Shown piece by piece: positions 25,501-39,600 of a stretch of DNA of 64,000 nucleotides. Source of the stretch: Halocafeteria seosinensis (Eukaryota > Sar > Bigyra > Bicosoecida); contig LVLI01000043.1 of NCBI GenBank assembly GCA_001687465.1, positions 171,341-235,340 on the forward strand. Reading direction: 5' to 3'. Positions within the stretch are counted from its first letter, which is position 1. The number at the start of each line of letters is the position of its first letter. Under the pieces are notes generated by a model. That model did not search any database. It saw only the letters and a program-made list of their open reading frames with translations, and was not told where the DNA came from. The position numbers and the translations under genes are program-made.

Positions 25501-27552
25501 GAGAATACGGATATTCCAGACTTTGAAATGCAGATTCGAGACCAAAAAGATACTGGTCCCTGGCTCCGACTCTTACTGGTCCGTTCGATGCGGGTTGATC
25601 GAACTCTGTTGATGGTGCGGGACTTTATTCGCCAGTCTGAATATATGGGTGCCAAATATGTGGAACCAGTTTCAGATACGATGGAAAGCATTTTGGAAGA
25701 CATGACTTGTGTCACCCCTGTTGTGTTCCTTCTTTCCACGGGTGCTGATCCGACTGAGAGCATTGAGCTGTTGGCTAAACGAAGGAAACAAGCTGTTGAA
25801 TGTGTCTCTATGGGCCAAGGTCAGGAGCCTGTCGCTGTTAAAGCTATTCAGAAAGCCTCCGTCAACGGTAGCTGGGTCTTGCTCCAGAACTGCGAATTGG
25901 GACTGGATCTAATGGAAAAAATGGAAGATATGGTGAACGATATGAAAGAAACTGTTCACGAAGATTTCCGTCTCTTCATCACCGCGTTGCCTCATCCGAA
26001 ATTTCCTTTGGGGTTGCTTCAGATGTCGACGAAAGTTACCAACGAGCCCCCATCCGGCATGCAGGCTGGTTTGTTACGTAGCTTCACCACGATTATTGAT
26101 CAGGATCGTTTAGAACGAATCGATACTTCTCAGTGGAGGCAGCTTGTATTCGGTTTGGCGTTCTTGCATAGCGTTGTGCAAGAGCGTCGCAAGTTCGGTC
26201 CCCTCGGATGGTGCAAAGCGTATCAGTTCAACAATGGAGATTTGTCTGCCTGCCTGATGTTCTTGGAGAAGCACATGTATAACGGTCCGATCAATTGGCC
26301 GACTGTGCAGTACATGGTATCAGAGGTCCAGTATGGGGGTAAAATTACGGACGACTTCGATCGGCGGTTGTTCAATACCTATGCACACCTATGGCTCTCG
26401 CCTCAAATTTTCGATCCAGAGTTCAGCTTTACACCGAAGCATCCGTTGAGTCGAATCGACTTCGACTACCGGATCAAAGACTTTACGGAAATTGAAGCGT
26501 ACCGTAATTATGCGAGCTCTTTACCAGAAATTGATAACCCGGAGATTTTCGGCTTGCATCCAAACGCGGATTTGACGTTCCGGATGAAAGAGGCAGACAA
26601 GTTCTTGGATGCATTGTCCGACACTCAGCCGAAATCCGCTGGTGGTGGCGGAGGTGGAATGTCTATGGAAGCTGAGGTGCGTGAGAAATGTGAGGATCTC
26701 CTTGATCGTCTCCCAGAAGACTACTCCGAAGACGACTATAAGGCTGACATTCAACGCCAAGGCGGAATGAACGTTCCACTGAATATCTTCTTGTACCAAG
26801 AAGTCCAGCGGTTGCAAAACGTGATCTCCAAAGTGAAAGATACACTCACCCAAATCAAGCTGGCCATCAACGGAGAAGTCGTTATGACGAATGAACTCCA
26901 AGAGTCAATGATGAACATTCACGAAGCTAAGGTGCCCTATTCTTGGCTGTATACTCCTGCCGGAGATGAATTTTCATGGCTTAGCCCCACTCTGGGAATG
27001 TGGTTCAACACTCTTATTGACCGCAACACGCAAAACAGCTCCTGGCTGAAAGATGGTCGACCGTATTCGTACTGGCTCGCTGGATTTTTCAATCCTCAGG
27101 GATTCTTAACAGCCATGAAGCAAGAAGTTACTCGCAAGCATAGGAACGACGGTTGGGCTTTGGACGACGTGGTGTACTGGTCTGATGTTAAGGATAACAG
27201 CGAAAAGCCAGAAAACATCCGTCAACCTGCACCAGAGGGGCAGTATATTCATGGTCTCTTCCTAGATGGTGCCAGGTACGATGTCAACGAAAAAGGGCTT
27301 ATGGAATCCGAGCCGAAGAAGCTCTTTGCGCCTATGCCTGTCGTGCGTGTGACGGCTGTCACGAAGAGTATGTTCCAAAACAACAAGAAGGAAATGGCCA
27401 ACCAGTATGGTTATCAACCGTATGAGTGCCCTGTGTACAAGTATCCTCAACGGACAGACAACTATTTGATTTATACTTTGATGCTGCCCTCGCGGCAACC
27501 TCCGCAACACTGGATCTTGCGTGGTGTGGCCATTACGGTAGTCCTTCACTAA
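13570..27552 (+). CDS. Axonemal outer-arm dynein heavy chain, gamma (DNAH5/8-like)
   Basis: Exons 13570-13800 and 13879-27552 (78-bp GTACGT...TATGCAG intron, phase 0) give 4634 residues, the usual length for this family (about 4500-4620). The protein is the motor subunit of the axonemal outer arm and pulls on the neighbouring doublet with ATP. The N-terminal tail includes the RYQWIKSRI and VFVFYQ motifs seen in DNAH5/8-type chains. P-loops: AAA1 GPAGTGKT at 1904 with Walker B CFDEFNR (D1956, E1957); AAA2 GPTGGGKT at 2188; AAA3 GGPGTAKT at 2546; AAA4 GVGGSGKQ at 2920. The block GPPGGKKMTVFIDDISMP followed by NEWGDQPTNEIVRQ is also gamma-type. The coiled-coil stalk with its microtubule-binding tip spans about 3146-3472, followed by AAA5, AAA6 and the C-terminal domain ending HWILRGVAITVVLH. 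A Gly6 run near 26640 is unusual. It lies tail-to-tail with the surface-protein gene, 127 bp between stops. Confidence 0.95.
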
Positions 27553-27679
27553 GTAACGACTACGTTAAGAATCCAATATACGTGGTTCAAAATTAGTGTC
27601 ACATTTACCAGTTCTGGTACAAACATCAAGATATGCTTAGTAACCTCGTAGTATATTCGATTTCAAGCTAAATTCTTGC

Positions 27680-30600
27680 CTAGTGTTTGGCTGTTCTAGA
27701 GGGTTGGGCCTCCTCGTCGTGTGTTCCAAAGTAGACATCCCACGTCGCGTTGCTCGGAGTCTCTGGGGTAGGCCGAGAAACGTCGCTCGTCTTTCGGCGG
27801 AAGTGGACAACAATACCAATAATGGTAGCTGCTGCTATCAGTCCAATAACAATACCGGCCACAGCACCGCCTGAAACTTGACCTGTGCTTCCAGCGTTAG
27901 CGGAGTCTGCTGAGGAACTGCTTTCGGTACTCTTCACTCTTCCTGCAACTCCTGTGTTGGTAGTAAACAAAGTAGACGTGAATAGTCCCGTCTTCGTAGT
28001 GTTCGCGGAAACATGCCTTCCGTCAAAGTTTATGGAATGGGGTTCATCGCTCCACTCCTGGGGAACTGTGTTCCCCGAGCGGAGTAGAACTGGGACGATA
28101 AGTGTCTGAGGGCACAATATCTCAATTGTGCTTCCCGCAAGGCTGCTATCACATTTGAAGTAGAAAACCTGCTGATTCCCATTAAAATAGTCAGTGCATG
28201 CGATAGAGACTTCTTCCTGATTAGAGCAGTTGATTTCCGAAACTGGAATATCCCTGTCCCCTCTCAGAATGCCATCAATATCCAAAGCGGTCGTCAGGTT
28301 TCCGGTAGTGTCGGGGAACAAAGGTAATGTAACCGTCCAATTCGAGTTAATCTCCGTACCCTCATTACCGCTCGGAGTGTGCATAGCAGTAATTCTGAGT
28401 GTCTTCGACGCGATATCTCGGGTTAGGGGAGTGAGGTTATCTTGCATTGGCAAGCTACCACTTCCTCGAGATTCAGACTGCAGTTGCAGCTGACCACCGT
28501 CCTGTGTCAGTTTATTACCTTGAGGAAGTAGTTCTGCAAAGCGTTTCCTAAGCTGACCCAGCTTTCTTTCTACAGTAGTTGATTTTTTACCCGCTTCCTT
28601 GATACTTGCTCCGGGAGGAATATCTGACGGCGGATCAGCATATTCCTCAGCGATGACTGTAGTTGCATCTGTTGCTTTGCCTTTCACTTTGGAGACAGCC
28701 CGTGGAGAGGTTGAGGTGTCTACGGGATCCTGTCCACAGTCCTCAAACTCTAAATCGCTCACGCCAACACCATGTTGAGCTGATGGAACTATTTCGAAGG
28801 GCACATCCCCAGCTAACCTTCTAGAAAAGACAGCGACACTCGGGTTACGATCGCAAAATGTTGGAACAGAAGCAAATGGTGCGGCGACAGTGCGCGTACT
28901 CGTGCCGTCTTCCAGTCCGAGAAGCACGGACTCTCCGATTAGTTGGGCCGACTGATGAGTGAAGTAGAAAACACTGTAATTAAATCTGGAGCTTCCCATT
29001 CTAAGATTATCGAATAGTGTTCGGGAGTTAACCTCCAGCGATCTACTTGCAAGAGCATGGTCGTAACGAAACTGGTTCCTTCCACTCTCAAAATTCTTGC
29101 CCAGTACTTGGTTTTCAAGGCGCACAACTTCTTCTGAGAATCTCTCATTAACTCCAGAGGAGCCTGCGGCATTTGAGAGCGAATCTATGTACATCTGTGC
29201 CAACTCGTCATAATTCACGTAACTCTTGAGACTTGATTCGAGGAGATCCAGAAGCTCTGCCATTCTATTGTTAGCGCTGCTCGTTTGGAGCAACCTCTGT
29301 CTCGAAAAGCTCTGACCAGCTCGGAAAGCCTCACGGGCAGCTCTAGCTACACAAGCTGAATCGCTGAGAGCAACGCACTGCTCGGCGTTCTCGGCCTCAC
29401 GATCGAAAAAAGCTTGTTTCTGCTCCACACTGGGTTGCTCGACCGTTACATGCTTGGATGCTATTGCGGATGCTCCTAAACTGTCAATGACACGAACAAA
29501 CAACCACACATCATTTCCTTGAGAGGGAGATGGAATTGTCGTAGTTATACTGCGCTTCTCACCGCTTGGGGACATAAGGGTGCTCGATTCGAAGTCCTCA
29601 CTGAAGCCGTAGTAGAAGGCGTATTCCAAGGGCATGTCTAGATCCTGCCAACCACGTGCTTGTAGAATCACACTCGTCGTGTCAGAAACGATTTCGTCAC
29701 TGGACGCCAGGACCAGTTCGCCGCGGCGTGGAGGCAGATTGACCATTACGGGCACTTCCGCAGTGCCATGCATTTCTTCGTCTTCAAACCTGCCCGAAAA
29801 GCGGAAAGTGTAAGTAACTCCTTCAGACAATGAGTCTGACCGAATCGCTAAGCGATCATTGAAGCGACTAGGAGAATCCATGATATTCGCAAGCAGTGGA
29901 TCCAGTCTATTGGCTAAAGCCCACTCCTTTCGGATATCATCTGTGTCGTCCACGGATCCAAAAATGGTGACGTAATCGCCCCGATTTATCCTATATATGC
30001 TCTGGCCATTATGGTTTGTAATAGCGGGAGTGTTTGTGGAGCCCTCAGAAACAACAGAGTCAATTCGCATGGTGGGAATTCGGTTTGGGACTAAAGTAAT
30101 GGTTACTTCGTCAGTGGCTCTGGAATGGAAACTTCCATATTTTTCGCGGTCCAGATGCATGTCGACAGTAAGGCTGAACTTCATTCTCATCTCTGGCGGG
30201 GAGCCTGCGCTTTCGTGTAGACTCTGCAATTTACCGCTGTCAACTACGATGGCCTCATTGTTATGTGTGTTGTCCAGCAACATTTGGCTACAGTTCCGTT
30301 CCATTCCATAGGATTCAGTAAACTGACAATGCCAGGAGAATCGGTAACGAAACTGCCATCCGGAGGGGAGATCGGGTTGACCTTCATCAGGGCTCTTGCT
30401 ACCGCTTCCGTCAAGTTCTAGAGTAGATTGGGTCCGTACCTTCCGATCGCCTCCGTTGATGGAGGCTGTAACACCACTCGGAATAACACGGAATGCGGCC
30501 TGACTTTGGGTTCTCAACGTCTCTCCGCCCCCGATAGGCACGGCTGTCACGTTGAATTGCACAAAATAGTTATCGGAGTAAGGAACAAATCTACCAGAGG

Positions 30601-33600
30601 GAATGTTGAGACGCCGAGGGTCGGGCTGCCGAAATAATGAAACGCCCAATTCCTTTCCTCGAGGGTCTATAAGTCTCCACGAAAACGTGAAATCCGACGT
30701 AAGGGCACTGAGCTGGGTGGTCTGGTCTTGGCATTGATCGATGCCCACAGACGCTTCGAAATCCGCTCCAGCAGAAGCAGGGAACTGAGTGTTTGGAAGT
30801 TGTTCAAAGACCACCGATGGAGACAAATAATCGAGTACCTCGAATTCTATCAGTTTCTCATGCACGCTTCCAAACTCGTTTGATCCCTGAAGTTGTATCT
30901 TGTAGATTGCCCCTCCGACGAGTTGCTCCCGGGACAGAAATAGGAAGTCTTGGTTCCTCAAGGTGGCGGACGAAACATTCTTGTGGATGCCTGAAACCCT
31001 CTGAGAGTTAGTTATGTTAGCCCCGCCGAATTGGACTACAGCCTCGAGATTCCACTCCCAACTGATTCCCTCTTTCCTCCCATCTCCTACAACGGAAGTA
31101 ACTTGGATATCTTGGTCACCGCAATTAGAGATCACTCGCTGGAAATCGACAAAGAAATCGACATCAGGAGTGGAATCGGGAGCACCGAGTTGGACGACTG
31201 TTTCCGGCATAGCTACTGAGCCCCCTTGACGTTGAATCATGCCTCCACGCACCGTGATATTACTTCCTGTACCAATAGTGGTACCAAATTCCTCACGATC
31301 TACAGTTGGTGACCGAAGTAGAACAAGCAGCGTTTGCGGATCTTGCCAAGAACATTTGTCGAAGACATTTGCCCGGCTACCAATATCAGAGAAGATCAAG
31401 TCTAGACACTCAAAGCGGATACCCAGGTTTGCTCGGTTAGTAGGCATGTTGAAGCTTATTGTGAACAACGTTTCAAGCGGGTCCAGCATGGGCCTGTTGG
31501 TAATAGCTGGAGGATGCAGATTGCTGGGAAGCACAGTCGAGGTGGCAGTCACAGAAGGATTCCTTGAGCGAGTGGGGGTACCAGTCGGCGTGACAGTTGG
31601 TGAAGGCGTAACAGTGCGGGTTCTGGAAGCACTCGCCGCTGCTGGCGAAACCGATGCATCTCTTACCGCTGAAGGCGTAACAGTACGAGTTCTGGAAGCA
31701 CTTGCCGCTGAAGGCGTAACAGTGCGGGTTCTGGAAGCAGTCCCCGCTGCTGGCGAAACCGATGCACTTCCATGACCTCTAGAGGGGGTTGCAGATGGCG
31801 AGTTCGCCGTAGCACCACTGGGGACTGGTGAAGGAGATTGTATCCCTCTCTGTCTATCTCTTACTGCTGACGCAGACTGAGGATTGCTCCTCAGCTGCGG
31901 AAAGCTGTTATCATCGGGAACGTACCAAACCTCGTTAGACCATCCATGGTATAGTTTTCCGAGAATATCTTTGAGATCACCCGAATTTCTCACTATGGTC
32001 ACATGTTCATCGCCATACCAGTAGTTTGACCCAATAATGTGTTCCAGTCCTGTAGCATCGGAGGGTGTGGAATGAACTGAGGAGTTCACAATGAGTGCCT
32101 TTATTTCAGCATCATGCGAAATTCCTCCAATCATGGCCACATGACTTGTGGACAACATGTACACGTGGTTTATGAAGACGACACCACGGTCTCCAGCAGT
32201 ATCATCACCACATATTCCTCCTGCGTCGTAAGACGCACGTACACTACCAGTTGTGTAGGAGTCTTCTATCTGCACCGTTCCTGACCATCCGGTCTCCCAG
32301 CCACTGATACCCCCGGAAGCACTCGATAGAATGTCACCGACAGTAAAGCATTGAGATATTCGCAGGAAGCCCCCGTAATTAGCGCTGCTGCCACCGACAA
32401 TTCCTCCGGCACCACGGCCACCTATATTTCCACCGGAGTAACAGCTGTTTATAAAGACTCTACTGCTGAAACCCCGTCCCGTGGCCGCTCCACCTATTCC
32501 CCCCGCCTCGTCCCCTGAAATACCTCCCAGAGAATACGAGCCACTAATCTCAATCAATCCACCATCGCTTCCGGCTTCCATACCGACGATGCCACCCGAA
32601 CCTCTGCCGGTAATTGCACCTGTGGTACGAGACTCCTCTATATGTACCCGCCCATCAGTATGTCCAACCTTACTCCCTGCGATGCCACCACTTCCTAAGT
32701 CCCGAATCTCTCCAGTGGAACTGCAGTGTTGTACTCTGAAGAATCTTTGGCGAGCTTGGACAATGAAGCCAGCATCATCTGCAGTTGTTCCTTGTACTGT
32801 ATGTACGTTTTTAATCAACGGTGCATCTTCAAACGATTTGACGCTGTCGCCGACCCGGACTAATCCTCTAAATGAATCCATGCCGTGTAAATTAATCGTA
32901 AAATTCTGGCCGTCAAACGTTTCGTTAGCCTCGAGTAAAATGTGAGTTAGATTGCTATAGCCTGAGCTGCCCCAGTCGATGTCACAGGACTGAAACAATA
33001 CCGCACTATCGTCACGTCTTCCCAAGCACGCGGTGTTTGAAGGGGATAAAGAAAAGTCTGAGAACTCGCGTTTGTGGTCCGGCGGCTGAGAATTGTACCG
33101 TAGCTGGGGGAATTTCTCACCCTCAGGAATAAACCAGATTTCGTCGGACCATTGATGTCGTCCGTGCTGATACAGCTGTCTCCTGATATCGTCCAGGTTT
33201 CCCGAGTTGCCTTGTGAGGATATTCTAAAATCGCCATTTCGGCGTCCTACTAGACTCGCTGGACCTGTTATACTGCCGCCTGTATCCTGCACTGAATATG
33301 TGATGTTCACTTCTCCGGGGCGAGTATACATATTCACGGAGATACCTCCTACTACGAATGGTTTTGAAGGGTACCTGGACAACATGTACACGTTTGTAAT
33401 AGCCAAACTAACAGAGCTATCGACAATTGCTCCAAATACTCCTCCCGCGGAAAGCGCATATGGCGCAATATCGCCAGTTGTGTAACAATCGCTAATGGTT
33501 ATAGTACCTTGGCTCCAACGTCGGCTTCCACAAACACCACCTGCTCCGCTGTTTCGGATATCACCCATCGTAAAACACTGAGATATTCGCAAGTACCCAC

Positions 33601-36600
33601 CTTCATCTTCAACAGATCCTACAACCGGATCGGCTAAGCTTGAACCTCCAGCTATTCCTCCGCTAGTAAAACCCATAATCGTGCCGGTGGAATAGCACTT
33701 GTCAACATACAGTTCGCCCCTTCCGCCTTCGGGGCCACATATACCTCCTGTATTGTTCCCTTCAATCACACCTACTGAGTGGCATCTAATGACTTCGACT
33801 ACGCCCCTTTGAACCCCAGCTCCATCGCCGACTATACCACCAGCTCTTGAGCCTGTAATACTTCCAGTACTATGGGACTGGCGGACCACTGCTCGCCCGC
33901 GAGCAATTCCACTACGCCGACCTGCGATTCCACCGCTTGCTGTTCCCCTAATCTCGCCTGTGGAACTACAATGCTCTACTTTGAAAAACTGTTGGCCACC
34001 TTGGACAATAAACCCTGCTTCTTCCGCAGTTGTTCCATTCACCGTATGCACGTTCCTTATCAAAGGCGCATTTTCTAAGGAGCGAACGTCAGAGCTAACC
34101 TGGAACAACCCTTTGAATTGGTTCACTCCATCCAAATTAACAGTGAAGTTTCGACCGTCGAAGATCTGGCCCGGTCCCAAAATGATGCTTTCTGTAGTCG
34201 CGTATCCGGCTTCGTTCCAGTTGATGTCACAAGAAAAGAATAGTACTGTCCGGTCTTCATTTTTGCCCACACAGTCAGACTCTGACAGCGCAGGAACCCG
34301 TGGATCCGGTATCTTTACAGTCGTAGGAAATGGCTGCGGGTTTTGCTTGAGCAAGGGAAAGCTATCATGATCCAATATGAACCATGTTTCATTGGACCAT
34401 ACGTGTTGCGGTTGCCGGTACAATGCACCTTCGATGTCACGAAGGTCGCCTGAATTCCCTTGCGCATTGCCTAGAAGAGCGTGGTTCTTCCCAGCCAGAT
34501 AAACTGGTCCGGACCGGTCTGGATGTGTGCTGTGCACCGAAAACGTTACGCTCACATTTGACGAGCCAAGGGATACACCTCCGATCAGGAACGTCCTAGA
34601 AGGTGCTGTAGATAGCATGTAAACATCTTCAAGGAACACATAACCACCTCCAGCTCCAGTCCGGTCGCCACATATACCTCCGCTTCCTCCAGCACTTGCC
34701 GCAACGTCGCCTAAAGTGTACGATTCCCGTATTGTCACGTATCCCCCGAAGCCCGTAAGAGATCCGGAGATACCACCCGCTGCGCTGCCGAGTATTTTAC
34801 CGGCAGTGAAGCATCTCTGGATTTGAACAAATCCACCATCACGAGCACTATCGCTACCCACTATTCCTCCACTTCCACTGCCACGGATGTTCCCAACAGA
34901 GTAGCAATCGCTGATGTAGAGCTGCTGCTTCGCATCGTAATAGATATTCGGAACAGCATCAGAACCACATATTCCACCTGCTCCGAAACCATCAATAGTT
35001 CCAGAAGAATAGCAATTGATAATGGAAACAGATCCACCGCTGTCACAAGCTCTTTCACCAACAATGGCTCCTACACCTGTGCCAGTCAATGACCCCATTG
35101 AAAATGAATTCCGAATAACGATGTCTCCCCCAACGGAGCTTCCGGCAATCCCGCCACTCCCAGATCCGCTAACTTCTCCATTGGAGCTACAGTGATCGAC
35201 CTCGAAAAAGCTCTGCTCTCCTTGGACAATAAATGCATTGTCATATGAGGTAGTCCCGTTGATAGTATGCACATTCTTTATCAATGGGGCGTCTTGGAAA
35301 GAATCTACTGTCGAACTAATCCGAAACAGCCCGTCGAAGTCGTAGACACCATTTAGGTTAATGGTAAAGTTATTCCCCTCAAACGTCTCAGCAGCTTCCA
35401 AAACGATGTGATCGTTACTTGCATACCCATTCGCTTTCCACTGAATATCGCAATTTTGGATCCATTTTGAGCCGTCGGAGTCGTATTCGTGGGTAAGACA
35501 CGGGGCATTCCGGAACCGGGGGGCAGCACTTGGAGTTGGCCTTGGAGTGGTAGACGGAGAGGGTCTGATTTTTGGTTCGCCGGGCATTTCGGGTACGTTG
35601 GCAGCGCTATGAGGATTATTACGTAGTTGCGGATAACTTTGATTGCTTGGGAGGAACCAGATTTGGTCCGACCACATGCGCCTCCAAGTGCGGTATAGCT
35701 TGCCCCAAATATCAAAACGATCACCTGAGTTTCCTTCCAGTGTTATGCCGGAGGCTTGACTATTTTCATCTATCATTGTGTGCGCTCCTGTCCTTCCTTT
35801 ACCAGCACCATAGACTGAGTAACGTACGTCAACGTCAGCTTCCGAATCGAAATCGAAATTGATAATATAGGAAACACCGCCAATCAGGAATTCTCTAGCG
35901 GGATAGCTTGATAATGCGTATACACTTTCGATAACTAGGCTGCCACCATCATACCCAGTTTCTTCACCGCAAATAGCTCCCGTCCCAACGCTTGACGGCT
36001 CAACAGTCCCAATCGTATAAGAGTTTTTAATTTCGACACTGCCAGCTAAAGCCGTATAGTGGCCGGAAATTCCACCAGCCCCAGAGCCTGTTATATTACC
36101 CGTCGTGAAGCATTGTAGCACCCGTACAAGACCCCCGACAGAGTTAGTTCCACCGTTATTGGCGCTGTCACCCCCAACAATTCCTCCGCTACCTGTTCCA
36201 GAAATCACCCCTGCAGAGTAGCATTTGCCAATGTAAACACGGGACCCTGCAGTGGTCAGGGAGCTGTCGTCCTCAGCAGCATCAGAGCCACAAATCCCTC
36301 CAGCTTCGAATCCTTCAATTGATCCAAGCGAAAAGCAGTTGGTAATGCTCAGGCGTCCCTCCTTGCTGCTGCAATCATCTCCGGCGATACCTCCAGCCCC
36401 AGAGCCGGTCACTCTGCCTGTAGAATGAGATTCTCGTATGAGCACTTCGCCAAAATTGTAACCCGTTCTACTGCCTGAGATGCCTCCACTTCCTTCTCCT
36501 TTGATTTCCCCGTTGGAGGTACACTGACGTACTTCGAAGAAGCGTTGGCCCTCTTGGACAATGAAGCCTCCAGAAGCTGCAGTCTTCCCGTTTACAGTAT

Positions 36601-39600
36601 GTACATTCTTTATCACCGGGGCGTTCTCGAAGGATTTCTCCGCTCCACTGGTTCTGAAGACCCCGTTGAACTCGGCAATTCCCTCTAGGTTTATCGTAAA
36701 GTTCTGTCCATCGAACTCTTGGTTAGGTCCCAAAGTAATATAGTCGTCGCTGCCTAATCCGTTTGCCACCCAAACGATGTGGCAGGTCTGAAACAATCTG
36801 GAGCCGTCTCCAGTCTTTTCGACACACCTTATATTGTCCAGCTGCTCTCGTGGATTATCCCGTAACTGTGGAAAACTGTAGTTATCCGGTACGAACCAAA
36901 CTTCATCAGACCATTTGCTTTGTGGTGTCTCATACAACTGTCCCCAGATGTCTTTCAGATCACCTGAATACCCAGTCAAGCTCGGAGAGCTCGAAAAGCG
37001 ATCCGCGACGATTCGCTCACTTCCCGCTGAATGCACTGCGTAGCGTACGTCTATTTCACCCCGTCCACCAATACCCCCAATCATGAACGTTTTATCAGGA
37101 GAGCTCGACAACATATATACATTTTTGATAAGCACGGTACCATCATATCCGGCATTATCCCCACATATACCTCCAGTGGAAGAGCTATCTGAAGCCACTC
37201 CCCCTGCTGTGTAAGAATCCTCTATTTCCATTCTTGCATCGAGAGCAGCTCTACCGCCACTAATCCCTCCAGCCGCATCTCCAATGATCCTTCCTGTTGT
37301 AAAGCATTGCCGTACGCGTACAAACCCTCCGTTAAATCCACCACCGAAACCGAAAGAGTTGGGGTCGCCACCTATGATCCCCCCACTGTAGCGTCCGCTA
37401 ATTACTCCAGTAGAGAAACAGTTAGTGATATACGCCTCCGCTTCGTCGTTCTTCCCAGTGTCAGAACCACATATGCCACCAGCCAAGTCGCCTTCTATAG
37501 CTCCGGAAGAGGAACAATTAACAATCTCGACAAACCCATCACTGTACCCCACACCTTCACCTGCAATGCCTCCCACCGAAGAGCCGGTTAAATTTCCGAT
37601 CGAATAAGAATTATGGATAAGTACTCTTCCTCCATGACGGCCGTTACGGCTTCCGATAATTCCACCACTCTTGTCTCCTCGTACTTCTCCAGTAGAACTG
37701 CACTGATCCACTTCAAAGTATTGCTGGTCCTTTCGGACCAAAAAGCCTCCAGAATTTGCTGTAGCTCCGCTTTTAATATGCACATTGCGTATCACCGGAG
37801 CCTCCTCAAACGAAGACACTGTATCGCTTATCTTAAACATACCCTCAAAACCATTTACACCCATCAAGTGGATGGTGAAATTCTTCCCATCAAAGACCTG
37901 GTTACGCCCTAAGACGATATGATCAGATTTCTCATACCCGTTTGAATGCCAGTGAATGTCGCATGTTTGAACTAGTTGCGATTCCGTTGCGTCGCCATTC
38001 TGTTCCTTTATACACTGTGAGTCCGCAAGGCGAGGAATGGGACTTGGAGTCGGTTTGGGAGTGCTGGAGGAAGATGGCCGGGGTGTTGGTCTCTCAGGCC
38101 TCATCGCAATATTCGCTGAACTTTGAGGATTGTTGCGTAACTGGGGAAAAGTGTCGTTATCGGAGAGGAACCAAATATCGCTAGACCAAACATTCCGATA
38201 CAGTTTTCCCCAGATATCAATGAGGTAGCCCGAGTTGCCTGTCAAGGTAAGGCCGTAAGCATCAATATGCTCATCAACTACATGGTTTTCGTCTGTGACA
38301 CTAACACCGGCGGCATGTACTGAGTAGCGAACATCAATTGAAGGGGTGTAAAAGTGTGTGTCAAGACCTCCAATCATGAACGTCCTTGCAGGAGTCTGTG
38401 AGAGCATGAATACATTGGTAATAGAAACGCTGCCACCGGTATACCCAGTCTCCCTACCGCATATTCCTCCTGATCCGTGAGTACCAGACTCAACGCTCCC
38501 CACGGTATATGAATCACGAAGTTCCACAGTTCCTGCATCACCTGTATATTTCCCAGTAATGCCGCCTGCGGCATTAGCACTGATATTACCAGTAGTAAAG
38601 CATTGCCGTATCCTCAGGAATCCATCATTGGAAGCACTGTAACTGCCAACAATCCCACCACTCTTCTTGCCATGTATCCTCCCCAACGAGTAACAGTAAC
38701 TAATGTACACGGTACCGTAGTCCTCAGCAGCGTACGACCCACATATTCCGCCCGCACCTGATCCTTCAATAGCTCCTGACGAGTAGCAGTTAGAAATGTC
38801 GAAACTGTCACCATCCCTCCCCGCATTAGCGCCGGCAATACCACCACTTTCATCCCCCGTAAGTGTTCCTGTCGAATGACAGTTCCGAATAAGAACGTGC
38901 CCCCGGTATCCACTCTTTGAGCCTGCAATACCGCCACTTCTATCTCCGCGAATCTCCCCAGTAGAACTGCAATGATCTACTTTGACATGCCGTTGACCAT
39001 TTTGGACAATGAAACCACCTTCGGCTGCAGTAGATCCGTTTACGACATGGACGTTCTGAATTGACGGTGCGGCTTCAAAGGAGTCTACTTGATCACTAAT
39101 CGTGAAGAGACCGTGAAACCCGTCGACATCGTCCAAAGCTATGGTAAAGTTCTGACCATCGAAGACTTCATCAGCTCGTAAAACAATGTAATCAGAGCTA
39201 TTCAACCCACTAGCCTTCCAATGAATGTCACACGTTTGAAACAGTTTCCAGCCACTCTCATCTCTCATAATACATCGCGAGTCCAAAGGTGGTGGAATGC
39301 GAGGCGAAGCAGATGCTGATGGAGCGGTGGCAGTGTTCGACGATGAGGCAATAGCAGTATTGGTTGTCAACACAGGTGACGATGTCGAAGAACGGTATAC
39401 GCGGCGTGTCTGAGATGGAGTTGTAGTCGGACTCGGTGCCTGAAAAGGAGACATGGTCGGAAGTTGATCTCTTGGGTGATAACTCTGCGGATTGTTTCGC
39501 AACTGGGGAAAGCTTTCGTTGTGGACCACGAACCAAACATCACTATTCCAGGAATGCCCTTCTGCTTCGTATAACGTTCCCCGGATATCATGCAGGTCCC

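Noticed and set aside
27680-28700. GPS autoproteolysis site in the surface protein before the TM helix
   Set aside because: Cysteines are present but the Trp/Cys pattern and HLT cleavage triad are not seen.
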